Origin: JAJUJL01 sp041736465
GTDB taxonomy: Bacteria > Chloroflexota > Anaerolineae > Anaerolineales > UBA4823
Length of the DNA: 64,000 nucleotides
Reading direction: 5' to 3'
Assembly: GCA_041736465.1 (NCBI GenBank)
Contig: JBGSTO010000466.1
Span: 24,589-88,588, forward strand
Shown: positions 15,755 to 23,151 of the stretch, piece by piece
Layout: every line of letters starts with the position of its first letter
Position numbering within the stretch: the stretch's first letter is position 1
Notes under the pieces: generated by a model
What the model was told of the DNA's origin: nothing
Databases searched by the model: none
What the model saw: the letters and a program-made list of their open reading frames with translations, nothing else
Position numbers and translations under genes: made by a program

Positions 15755-16369
15755 TTGACAGAGCGCGTCGTGGAAAGTAAGAATCCATTTAATTTAACCG
15801 ATTACCTGCGCCGCCAGTTCAAAGGACTGCTCGACCCGATCGCCGCGTTTTTAAACCATCTGGGCCTGATGCCCAACACAGTCACCATCCTGGGTTTGGT
15901 CGGAAATACGATAGGGGCTGTGCTCCTGGCTTTAGGTTATATGACACCCGGAGGCATCTTGATCCTTTTGATGGGTCCTGTGGATGCCCTGGATGGCGCA
16001 ATGGCGCGGCTGCGCGGTGAGGCAACCGAATTTGGCGCCTTCGTCGACTCGATCACCGATCGCTACTCTGAGCTGGTCATCTTTGGAGGGTTATTGTTTT
16101 ATTACCTCCAGCAGGGTGACACGCTGTATGCCATGCTGGCTTATCTAAGCGCTGCCGGGTCGGTATTGGTTTCTTATGCCAGAGCGCGCGCTCAATCTTT
16201 GGGGCACGAGACAAAAGTCGGCTTGCTGACTCGCATGGAGCGCTATCTGATCCTGTCGCCCGCCCTGGTGTTCAACCTGCCCAAAGTGGCATTGTGGGTA
16301 CTCGCAATTTTTGCAAACCTGACAGCACTGCAGCGTATCTGGGATGTAAGACAAAAAGCACGGCGATAA
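15755..16369 (+). CDS. CDP-alcohol phosphatidyltransferase
   Basis: This 204-residue membrane enzyme joins an alcohol phosphate to CDP-diacylglycerol. The complete family signature is visible: DGAMARLRGEATEFGAFVD then SITD, i.e. DGx2ARx8Gx3Dx3D. It has about six hydrophobic helices. The tail LTRMERYLIL resembles phosphatidylinositol-phosphate synthases more than PgsA glycerol-phosphate synthases, but I cannot fix the acceptor. The start is TTG, with AAAGGCGG 8-10 bases upstream; no suitable ATG exists. It precedes lgt by 59 bases, so both belong to membrane and lipoprotein biogenesis. Confidence 0.88.
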   Translation: MTERVVESKNPFNLTDYLRRQFKGLLDPIAAFLNHLGLMPNTVTILGLVGNTIGAVLLALGYMTPGGILILLMGPVDALDGAMARLRGEATEFGAFVDSITDRYSELVIFGGLLFYYLQQGDTLYAMLAYLSAAGSVLVSYARARAQSLGHETKVGLLTRMERYLILSPALVFNLPKVALWVLAIFANLTALQRIWDVRQKARR

Positions 16370-16428
16370 CCGGATTGATAATGTAGTTCAGATACGTCAA
16401 GTTCCATGATCGGGAGGAGCGTTCGAGA

Positions 16429-17292
16429 ATGCCTGTCGGCTTCTATATAGGTTCGTTTTTCGTCCGTTTTTACGGCATCATTTTGATGCTGGGGGCTGTA
16501 GCGGCTGCATTTTGGGCCGAACGCGAGGCGCGCCGCCGCAAGCAGGATGCAGAGCTTGTCTGGGATGCGCTCTTGTGGCTTTTGATCGGCGGGATCATCG
16601 GGGCGCGCCTGTGGCATATTTTCACTCCTCCCGCGTCGATGGTTGAGGTTGGGATCACAACCAGCTATTATCTTACGCACCCTTTGGATGCCATCGATAT
16701 ACGCGCTGGCGGGTTAGGAATCCCGGGAGCTGTCATTGGGGGAGCGATCGCGTTGTATTTCTTCTGCCGCCGCCGCCGCACATCTTTCGCCCTGTGGGTG
16801 GACATCGCCGCGCCTGCATTGGCGTTAGGTCAAGCAATTGGCAGGTGGGGTAATTATATCAACCAGGAAGTTTACGGCGCGCCGACCGATTTGCCCTGGG
16901 CGATCTACATCGAACCTCAATACCGGTTGCCGGAATACTATCAAATCGAACGCTACCACCCACTGTTTCTATACGAATCGTTGTGGAATCTGGCGATTTT
17001 TGTGTTTTTGGTGTGGGTGGGACGGCGGTTTGTGGATCGCCTCAAACAGGGAGACCTCTTTCTCGTTTATTTAATTGCCTATCCGGTAGGTAGATTCTGC
17101 CTGGAATTCCTGCGCCTGGATCCCTCCCAAGTGGGTGGGGTGAATGCAAACCAGGCATTTATGGCGATTGTGGCATTGATATCGGCCCTGGGTTTGTTTT
17201 GGCGCCACCGAATGGTGGTAGAAGATGAAAGTGACGAGATTGAGGTCACTGAGAGTCTGCCCGCTGGCGATCCGCCTGTGGATGAAGCCTAG
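16429..17292 (+). CDS. lgt: Prolipoprotein diacylglyceryl transferase
   Basis: This 287-residue polytopic enzyme transfers diacylglycerol from phosphatidylglycerol to the lipobox cysteine of prolipoproteins. The Lgt signature GRWGNYINQEVYGAPTDLPW is present near residue 140, with the conserved HPLFLYESLWNL further on and GRFCLEFLRLD near the end. About seven membrane helices are visible. GGGAGGAG precedes the ATG by 8 bases. The many lipobox proteins in this window are its expected substrates. The C-terminal acidic tail of about 25 residues is not part of the core. Confidence 0.95.
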   Translation: MPVGFYIGSFFVRFYGIILMLGAVAAAFWAEREARRRKQDAELVWDALLWLLIGGIIGARLWHIFTPPASMVEVGITTSYYLTHPLDAIDIRAGGLGIPGAVIGGAIALYFFCRRRRTSFALWVDIAAPALALGQAIGRWGNYINQEVYGAPTDLPWAIYIEPQYRLPEYYQIERYHPLFLYESLWNLAIFVFLVWVGRRFVDRLKQGDLFLVYLIAYPVGRFCLEFLRLDPSQVGGVNANQAFMAIVALISALGLFWRHRMVVEDESDEIEVTESLPAGDPPVDEA

Positions 17293-17448
17293 GTTACATC
17301 ACCTGGAGGTACAGCCGGCAAATCTGACCAGTCCGATCATCATCCCGAGGTTTAAGAGTCCTGCCCAGTGTAGCTTGATTCAGGCCTGCAGCCCGCCGGC
17401 TTTGCAAAATTGTTAAAAGCTCAGGCGGTAATGTTGGTGTTGTTAGTC

Positions 17449-17454
17449 TATAAT
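17449..17454 (+). promoter_or_regulatory. -10 box upstream of the ABC exporter genes
   Basis: TATAAT lies 37 bases before the ATP-binding gene. There is no convincing -35 and no TGn extension, so this is a weak call. The 199-base gap from lgt to this operon holds nothing else that I recognise. Confidence 0.4.
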
Positions 17455-17491
17455 ACCGGTAACTGGATGGGTTAAAGGTTCGCACGGTACC

Positions 17492-18430
17492 ATGTTAGAG
17501 ACTCATGATCTGAGCAAGCAGTTTGATGATTTTTGGGCGGTGGATGGCATCAACCTCAATCTGGCGGAGGGTGAGGTGCTGGCGCTGTTGGGTCCCAATG
17601 GCGCCGGTAAGACAACCACCGTACGGATGTTGACCTCTATCCTGCGCCCTTCCCGCGGGCGTGCCAGCATAAATGGATACGATGTGGTCACGCAGGCTGA
17701 TCGGGTACGAGCATCCGTAGGGGTGTTGACAGAACAGCACGGATTGTATGGCCGGATGCCCGCAGATGAATATCTTGATTTTTTTGGCCAGATTTATGGC
17801 CTCGACCTGCGCGCTCGCAGCCAGCGCAGCCAACGATTACTGCATGAGTTTGGCCTGGATGGAGCCCGGAAGCAGCGGATTGGCGAATATTCAAAAGGCA
17901 TGCGCCAGAAATTGGCATTGGCGCGCGCTTTACTGCATGACCCTCCCGTCCTTTTACTGGATGAACCAACCTCGGCAATGGATCCTGAGAGCTCCCGGCT
18001 GGTGAGGGACACCATCGGTGAGCTGCGCTCCAGCAAACGTACCATAATTATTTGCACACACAACCTGGCGGAAGCGGAAGAGCTGGCAGATCAGATTGCG
18101 ATTATTCGCGGCGGTCGAATCATTGCGCTGGGAACCATCAACAGCCTGAAAGAAGAATTATTAGGACCTGGAGAATACGAGCTGCGCCTGGCGCACCCAC
18201 TCAATGGGCATACACTTTCTTTGCCTGCCGGGGCTGAAGAGATTGCTCGAGGAAATGACTGGCTGCGCTACCGGACAGAGCTGCCGGAACAGGTGAATCC
18301 TGCCTTACTGCGTGATCTGCTTGGATCAGGATACCAGGTGGTGAGTTTGCAGCAGCTGCCCCACAGCCTGGAAAAAGTCTATCTACAAGCCATGCAAACG
18401 GCTCAAGGAACAAAGGCTGCCCATGTTTGA
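17492..18430 (+). CDS. ABC transporter ATP-binding protein (ABC-2 exporter type)
   Basis: This 312-residue ATPase has Walker A GPNGAGKTTTVRML, Q-loop VLTEQHGLYGRM, signature YSKGMRQKLALARAL, Walker B PVLLLDEPTSAMDP and the switch histidine in ICTHNLAEAE. The C-terminal 90 residues form the extension common in DrrA/CcmA-like export ATPases. Its stop overlaps the start of the permease gene by 8 bases, so the two subunits are translationally coupled. The cargo is unknown. Confidence 0.93.
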   Translation: MLETHDLSKQFDDFWAVDGINLNLAEGEVLALLGPNGAGKTTTVRMLTSILRPSRGRASINGYDVVTQADRVRASVGVLTEQHGLYGRMPADEYLDFFGQIYGLDLRARSQRSQRLLHEFGLDGARKQRIGEYSKGMRQKLALARALLHDPPVLLLDEPTSAMDPESSRLVRDTIGELRSSKRTIIICTHNLAEAEELADQIAIIRGGRIIALGTINSLKEELLGPGEYELRLAHPLNGHTLSLPAGAEEIARGNDWLRYRTELPEQVNPALLRDLLGSGYQVVSLQQLPHSLEKVYLQAMQTAQGTKAAHV

Positions 18431-19853
18431 GTGGTGGCAGCGCCAGCTTGGCCCGGCGATGATCATTACCCGTCGCGAGGTGCGCGACCAATTTCGCGAT
18501 TGGCGTATCATCCTGCCTGTCGCGGCCTTAACGATTTTTTTCCCCGGGTTGATGAATTTTACAGCCAGCCAGGCGGTATCCTTCGTTGAGGAATTCGGTG
18601 CTCCAATCATCGGAGAGCGGCTGATTCCATTTTTGCTGATGGTAGTTGGCTTCTTCCCGATCTCGATCTCGCTGGTAATTGCCCTGGAAAGTTTCGTTGG
18701 CGAGAAAGAGCGGCACAGCATCGAGCCATTGCTCAGCAGCCCTCTGACCGATATCCAGCTGTACATCGGCAAGCTGCTGGCTGCAACAATACCCCCCTTG
18801 CTAGCCAGCTATCTGGGAATCATTGTATATCTTGTCGGGGTTTATTTTCAGGTCGGATGGACGCCGGCGCCGATTCTTTTGGTGCAGATCATCTTGCTTA
18901 CTACGGTTCAGGCGATTGTGATGGTCAGCGGGGCGGTGGTGATCTCTGTTCAAACCACCTCCGTGCGTGCGGCGAATTTGTTGGCTTCCTTTATTATCAT
19001 TCCGACGGCTTTGCTGATCCAGGGTGAGAGCATCGTCATGTTTTGGGGGCGTTACAATGTGCTGTGGTGGGCCATCATCGGGCTGGCGGTCATTGCGGGA
19101 TTGTTGATGCGCACAGGATTGGCGCATTTCAACCGGGAAGAGATGCTCGGTCGTGAATTGGATGTGCTCAACCTGAGATGGGCATGGGGTATTTACTGGA
19201 ATGCCCTGGTGGATAAAGCGGGCAACCCCCTGGAGTGGTTCCGAAAAACAATATGGTTGGCTAGGGGTTACGCAAAGCTGGCAGGTGTGATGCTTATATT
19301 GCTGCTGGTTGGCCTTACGATCGGTGCTGTTCAGGCGCAAAATTTCCCGCTCCCCCTGGAGCTGATGGACTGGCAAAACTTCGACCAACGCTTCCTGGGA
19401 GTTCTCGGTGCGATGGGCTTCACCTCTTTTTCTGGGGTGGGCTATGTGATGATGCACAACCTGCGCGTCATCCTGTTGGCTTCGATTCTGGGTGTGTTTT
19501 CCTTTGGGGTGTTGGGAGTGGTGGTGCTCATGCTGCCTATCATGCTGTTGGGATATCTAATGGCGAATCTGGCGACCGGCGGTTTATCTTCATGGGCGAT
19601 CATGGCTGCAACCGTGCTGCCGCATGGGCTTTTGGAAATCCCGGTAATGGTTTTGGCAGGCGCTGCGATCATTCGCCTGGGGGCAACCCCGGTTGCGCCG
19701 GCGAGGGATATGAGTATTGGTGAGTCGGTGCTGCGCGCCCTGGCAGACTGGACACGGATTCTAACCGGCTTGATCTTGCCGCTGCTGTTGGGGGCGGCGT
19801 TAATCGAGGTTATGCTCACACCTCTCCTGACGACGCTTGTAGTGGGGAGATAA
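18423..19853 (+). CDS. ABC-2 permease fused to a SpoIIM (DUF95) domain
   Basis: This is a 476-residue membrane protein. Residues 1-about 290 are an ABC-2 permease, with the hallmark GEKERHSIEPLLSSPLT at 93-109 and six or so helices. Residues about 300-476 match the stage II sporulation protein M pattern: MMHNLRVILLASILGVFSFG, LLGYLMANLATGG, then VLPHGLLEIPVMVLAGAAII with LPHG at 399-402, and a final ALIEVMLTP helix. SpoIIM is normally a stand-alone protein of peptidoglycan remodelling. A fusion to an exporter suggests envelope work (inference). It follows the ATPase with an 8-base overlap. Confidence 0.85.
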   Translation: MFEWWQRQLGPAMIITRREVRDQFRDWRIILPVAALTIFFPGLMNFTASQAVSFVEEFGAPIIGERLIPFLLMVVGFFPISISLVIALESFVGEKERHSIEPLLSSPLTDIQLYIGKLLAATIPPLLASYLGIIVYLVGVYFQVGWTPAPILLVQIILLTTVQAIVMVSGAVVISVQTTSVRAANLLASFIIIPTALLIQGESIVMFWGRYNVLWWAIIGLAVIAGLLMRTGLAHFNREEMLGRELDVLNLRWAWGIYWNALVDKAGNPLEWFRKTIWLARGYAKLAGVMLILLLVGLTIGAVQAQNFPLPLELMDWQNFDQRFLGVLGAMGFTSFSGVGYVMMHNLRVILLASILGVFSFGVLGVVVLMLPIMLLGYLMANLATGGLSSWAIMAATVLPHGLLEIPVMVLAGAAIIRLGATPVAPARDMSIGESVLRALADWTRILTGLILPLLLGAALIEVMLTPLLTTLVVGR

Positions 19854-19883
19854 GACATTGCCAACGGAGTTGAAGGAGACGGC

Positions 19884-20642
19884 ATGATGCCGAAACTGAT
19901 CATCCTGGGCTCATCCAGTGCTATACCCACACGTGAACAAGCCAACACGCACATGCTTCTGCAGGGAGCAGAGCGAACGATCTTGATCGATTGCGTCGAT
20001 AGTATGATCGGGCGCCTGGATCAGATCGGGCTGGATCAGCATTCGGTCACCGATTTGTTTTTGACCCACTTTCATCCCGACCATGTAGCAGGGGTTCCCG
20101 GCTTTCTGATGTCAATGTGGCTGCTCGAGCGCCGGCTGCCGCTGCACATATACGGATTGACCAGCGTTCTAGAAAACACCATCAAGATGCTGGATCTCTA
20201 CCAGTGGCGCCAGTGGCCCGGATTCTTTACGGTGGAATTTCACCACATACCTGAGACGGAGCACTACCTGGCTTTGGAATGTGACGAATTCCGCATCATA
20301 ACCTCGCCAGTGCGCCACATGGTTCCTACAATTGGTATGCGGGTTGATTTTGTGAAGCAGGAGCGCGCTCTGGCATATTCATGCGATACCTCCCCTTGCG
20401 AGGAGGTTATTCGAATGGCGGCAGGTGTAGATCTTCTGATCCATGAGGCGACCGGGCAGGAATTTGGGCATACCTCCGCCGCCCAGGCGGGATCGGTTGC
20501 ACGCCAGGCTGAGGCGGGGAAGCTGGTGTTGATCCACTACTCGACCCTTGCTCAGCCAGGCAACCACCTGGTAGCCCAGGCCGAAGCCAGCTTTGGAGGG
20601 CCGGTGGTTTTGGCCAGAGACATGATGGAGTTCGAGTTCTAA
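19884..20642 (+). CDS. Metallo-beta-lactamase-fold hydrolase (RNase Z-like)
   Basis: This 252-residue MBL-fold protein has the metal motif THFHPDHVAGVPGFL, then PVRHMVPTIGMRV, YSCDTSPCEEVIRMA, HEATGQE and the late histidine in LVLIHYST. The arrangement fits the ElaC/RNase Z-like and related phosphodiesterase group, but the exosite arm of true RNase Z is not evident, so the substrate remains open. AAGGAG at 19873-19878 precedes two adjacent ATGs (19884 and 19887), either usable. It is 30 bases after the permease gene and may share its transcript. Confidence 0.85.
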   Translation: MMPKLIILGSSSAIPTREQANTHMLLQGAERTILIDCVDSMIGRLDQIGLDQHSVTDLFLTHFHPDHVAGVPGFLMSMWLLERRLPLHIYGLTSVLENTIKMLDLYQWRQWPGFFTVEFHHIPETEHYLALECDEFRIITSPVRHMVPTIGMRVDFVKQERALAYSCDTSPCEEVIRMAAGVDLLIHEATGQEFGHTSAAQAGSVARQAEAGKLVLIHYSTLAQPGNHLVAQAEASFGGPVVLARDMMEFEF

Positions 20643-20661
20643 GCTGAGCGGATGAATACTG

Positions 20662-20682
20662 CCAGGCGAGCACCGAGCCTGG
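20662..20682. terminator. Possible weak bidirectional terminator
   Basis: CCAGGC (20662-20667) and GCCTGG (20677-20682) can form a six-base stem between the convergent hydrolase and HNH genes. The stem is short and only TTATAT follows, so the call is weak. Confidence 0.3.
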
Positions 20683-20701
20683 TTATATACGGGGGTGACG
20701 A

Positions 20702-21220
20702 TTACCAACCTTCAATGAAGGGAACCCATTCGTGGTTGTCGTTCAGATGCCGCCCGAACAAATAGAAAGCTGAAGAAGGTGGTTCCATGGGCGGTGTGAG
20801 CAGACGCATCTGAGATTGTTCGAGCGTTCGCCCGCCTTTTCGGTGGTTGCAGGCAGGGCAAGCCGCGACGAGGTTTTCCCATGAATGGGAACCGCCCAGC
20901 CGGCGGGGGATGATGTGATCAATGGTCAAGAAAGCTACGCGCTGCCCACAATACTGGCAGGTGTAGTTGTCGCGGCGCAAGATTTCGCGCTTGGTGAGGC
21001 GAACACGCAGGCGGGGGCGACGTACCATCGCCTCTAATCGAATGATTGATGGATAGGGGAAGGACCGGCTGACCGTTTTCAATTCGCCGCGCCCATTCAT
21101 GATCAAACGCGCCTTGCCGCTCAGGATCAGGTTGATCGCGCGGCGAGTAGAGCAGACATTGATCGGCTCAAAGTTTGCGTTCAGCACCAGGACAGTCCGG
21201 TGCAAGGTCGTCTCCGGCAT
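20702..21220 (-). CDS. HNH endonuclease
   Basis: This 172-residue protein contains an HNH nuclease domain: CQYCGQRV (zinc cysteines), LTIDHIIPRRLGGSHSWENL (catalytic His and Asn), then AACPACNHRKGG. The N-terminal part (VLVLNANFEPINVCSTRRAI) is typical of the widely distributed housekeeping HNH family found in Actinobacteria, Cyanobacteria and Chloroflexota, whose role is not settled. No Shine-Dalgarno is seen. A TGC-TATAAT box ends 6 bases before the ATG, predicting a leaderless mRNA. It is divergent from the PH-like gene, which has the same arrangement. Confidence 0.9.
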   Translation of the reverse strand: MPETTLHRTVLVLNANFEPINVCSTRRAINLILSGKARLIMNGRGELKTVSRSFPYPSIIRLEAMVRRPRLRVRLTKREILRRDNYTCQYCGQRVAFLTIDHIIPRRLGGSHSWENLVAACPACNHRKGGRTLEQSQMRLLTPPMEPPSSAFYLFGRHLNDNHEWVPFIEGW

Positions 21221-21226
21221 GGACGA

Positions 21227-21235
21227 ATTATAGCA
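21227..21235 (-). promoter_or_regulatory. Extended -10 promoter of the HNH gene (leaderless type)
   Basis: The reverse strand reads TGCTATAAT, then six bases, then the HNH ATG. No -35 match and no Shine-Dalgarno are visible. Confidence 0.65.
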
Positions 21236-21276
21236 TGGTACATTTTTCTCTAAAAGATAAAGATGATAAATCCCGA

Positions 21277-21285
21277 TGGTATAAT
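21277..21285 (+). promoter_or_regulatory. Extended -10 promoter of the PH-like gene (leaderless type)
   Basis: The plus strand reads TGGTATAAT, then six bases (CTGGCT), then the ATG at 21292. It mirrors the promoter of the divergent HNH gene exactly in motif and spacing. Confidence 0.65.
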
Positions 21286-21291
21286 CTGGCT

Positions 21292-21807
21292 ATGAACGAG
21301 CTTTCAGGGGTGCACCGCTACCGGCCCGAGCTGATCCCCCGGCGAGGCGAGATCGTTGCATGGACCTGCGCGGGAATGGCTTTATTGGCCGCAGCCATAC
21401 TGCGCTTTGGCGGTTATGCGGTACCCTGGGGATTGACCGCTCTGCTGGTGCTCTTTCTGGGCTCTGCGCTGCTCATCAGCCTTGGAAATTTTGTGGATCA
21501 GCATACGCAGCTTACCATCAGCCCTGAAGGCGTTTCATTCGAAAATGGGCTGCGCAAGGTCAAGGTTGCCTGGGAAGATGTGCGAGAAGTGCGAGTATTT
21601 CCCTCCCGAATGGGCGATAAAGTTCAGGTATTTGATGCGAAGAGCTACTTCCAATTTCGCACGCTTGGTGAAGTCCATATGCATGGTGAGCTCAAAGGCC
21701 GCATGGGGTTTGCCCAGGGCGATTCGATTTTACGCACGTTGATTTTGCAGGCAGGTTTACGGATTGTTGACCGCGCCGGCGAGGGGTATTATTACGCTCG
21801 CGGCTGA
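21292..21807 (+). CDS. Two-helix membrane protein with PH-like domain
   Basis: This 171-residue protein has two adjacent membrane helices in residues about 20-65 (AWTCAGMALLAAAILRFGG and LTALLVLFLGSALLISLG), then a cytosolic-type domain beginning TQLTISPEGVSFENGLRKVKVAWEDVREVRV, the pattern of bacterial PH-like (DUF304-type) domains. Function is unknown. The start at 21292 (MNELSGVH) is set by the extended -10 box six bases upstream; the open frame from 21175 overlaps the HNH gene and is rejected. Confidence 0.78.
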   Translation: MNELSGVHRYRPELIPRRGEIVAWTCAGMALLAAAILRFGGYAVPWGLTALLVLFLGSALLISLGNFVDQHTQLTISPEGVSFENGLRKVKVAWEDVREVRVFPSRMGDKVQVFDAKSYFQFRTLGEVHMHGELKGRMGFAQGDSILRTLILQAGLRIVDRAGEGYYYARG

Positions 21808-21828
21808 CTACCTCTGGGGTGAGATACG

Positions 21829-21858
21829 ATACGCGCCCTCACCGCAGAGGGCGTGTAT
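21829..21858 (+). terminator. Terminator-like hairpin upstream of tyrS
   Basis: A 12-bp stem with one G-U pair (21829-21840 and 21847-21858) and a six-base loop is followed by TTATTATAT. It probably ends transcription of the PH-like gene, or it could act as a leader attenuator for tyrS. No T-box sequence is present. Confidence 0.6.
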
Positions 21859-21891
21859 TTATTATATGGCGAAGCATGTCAGGAGGCGTTT

Positions 21892-23118
21892 ATGTTAAAT
21901 ATGAACATCGAACAGCAAGTTGAGTACCTGATGCAAGGTACGGAATATGGGGACGAAGATCTGAAACAGGCAATGGCAAAGGAACTGCAGCAGCGCCTTG
22001 AAGAAGCTGCACGCAATGGTCGCCCGCTGCGTGTTTACTGTGGATTCGATCCCCGTACGAGTGATCTGCATTTGGGGCATACCGTTCCAATGCGCAAGCT
22101 GCGCCAGTTCCAGGAATTAGGGCACGAGGTAGTTTTCTTGATCGGCAACTATACCTCCTTGATTGGCGACCCTTCCGACCAGGATAAATTGCGCCCTCAA
22201 TTAACCAGCGAGCAGGTGGCTGCTAATGGCAGGACATACGCCGAGCAGGCCTACAAAGTATTAGACCGGTCTAAAACACAAATCCGCTTCAATGCCGAGT
22301 GGTTGAGCGAGCTGTCGTTTGTGGATCTGATCAAACTGGCATCAAATTTCACCATCCAGCAGTTTCTCACCCGGGAAAACTTTCGCTTGCGCTGGGAAAA
22401 CGGCGATGGCATTTACCTGCACGAGACTTTCTACGCGCTCATGCAAGGCTACGATGCCTACGCGTTACGCACAGACGTACAGGTGGGCGGTACCGATCAG
22501 CTCTTCAACATCGTCACTGCGGCGCGTAAATTGATGACTTTCATGGGTGAAAAGCCAAATATTGCCATCATCCTGGGGATCCTGCCGGGCACAGATGGTG
22601 AAGTGAAGATGAGTAAGTCGCTGGGCAATCATATCCCGCTGCTCTCGACGCCAGAAGACATGTATGGCAAAGTGATGAGTGTGCCGGACAAGGCAATGGG
22701 TGCCTTCTTCCGCCTGATCACCCGGTGGACGCCGGAAAAGATCGCTTCCCTGGAGAAAGACATGGCAGCGGGACAACTGCACCCGCGCGATAGCAAGATG
22801 ATGCTGGCGCGTGAGATCGTCTCGATCTACCATTCGGAAGAAGCCGCCGGGCAGGCCGAAGCTGCGTTTATCCGCGTCTTCCAGGAAGGAAACGTGCCAG
22901 AGGAGATGCCGGAGCATGTCTTCCAGCCGGGTCAGACCATACTGGACGTGCTCATTGCGGGTAAGATGGTATCTTCGAAGAGTGAGGGGCGGCGCGTGTT
23001 GGATCAGAATGGCGTGCGCCTGGATGGTGAAACCTTGAGCGACCCTAACCAGTCATTCCCGCACCCTGGTGTTCTTCAGGTAGGCAAGCGCCGCTACCTG
23101 CGAGTTGTTGCTTCGTGA
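21892..23118 (+). CDS. tyrS: Tyrosyl-tRNA synthetase
   Basis: This 408-residue class I aminoacyl-tRNA synthetase charges tRNA-Tyr. It has the HIGH motif as HLGH (DLHLGHTVPMRKL), KMSKS (EVKMSKSLGNHIPL), and a C-terminal S4 RNA-binding domain (MVSSKSEGRRVLDQNGVRLDG). The central YLHETFYALMQGYDAYALRTDVQVGGTDQLFN is typical of the TyrZ-like (type 2) bacterial form. AGGAGG five bases upstream fixes the start at 21892; an in-frame codon at 21853 lies within the upstream hairpin and is rejected. Confidence 0.96.
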   Translation: MLNMNIEQQVEYLMQGTEYGDEDLKQAMAKELQQRLEEAARNGRPLRVYCGFDPRTSDLHLGHTVPMRKLRQFQELGHEVVFLIGNYTSLIGDPSDQDKLRPQLTSEQVAANGRTYAEQAYKVLDRSKTQIRFNAEWLSELSFVDLIKLASNFTIQQFLTRENFRLRWENGDGIYLHETFYALMQGYDAYALRTDVQVGGTDQLFNIVTAARKLMTFMGEKPNIAIILGILPGTDGEVKMSKSLGNHIPLLSTPEDMYGKVMSVPDKAMGAFFRLITRWTPEKIASLEKDMAAGQLHPRDSKMMLAREIVSIYHSEEAAGQAEAAFIRVFQEGNVPEEMPEHVFQPGQTILDVLIAGKMVSSKSEGRRVLDQNGVRLDGETLSDPNQSFPHPGVLQVGKRRYLRVVAS

Positions 23119-23151
23119 CGCGACGCTAAAGCAGCAAACCGGGCCAAACGC

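Noticed and set aside
17293..17491. 63-codon reverse frame in the gap after lgt
   Set aside because: No Shine-Dalgarno, no recognisable domain, and it opposes a plausible promoter.
21808..21891. T-box or riboswitch before tyrS
   Set aside because: Only an 84-base gap with a simple hairpin is present; no T-box consensus or specifier-loop structure is visible.
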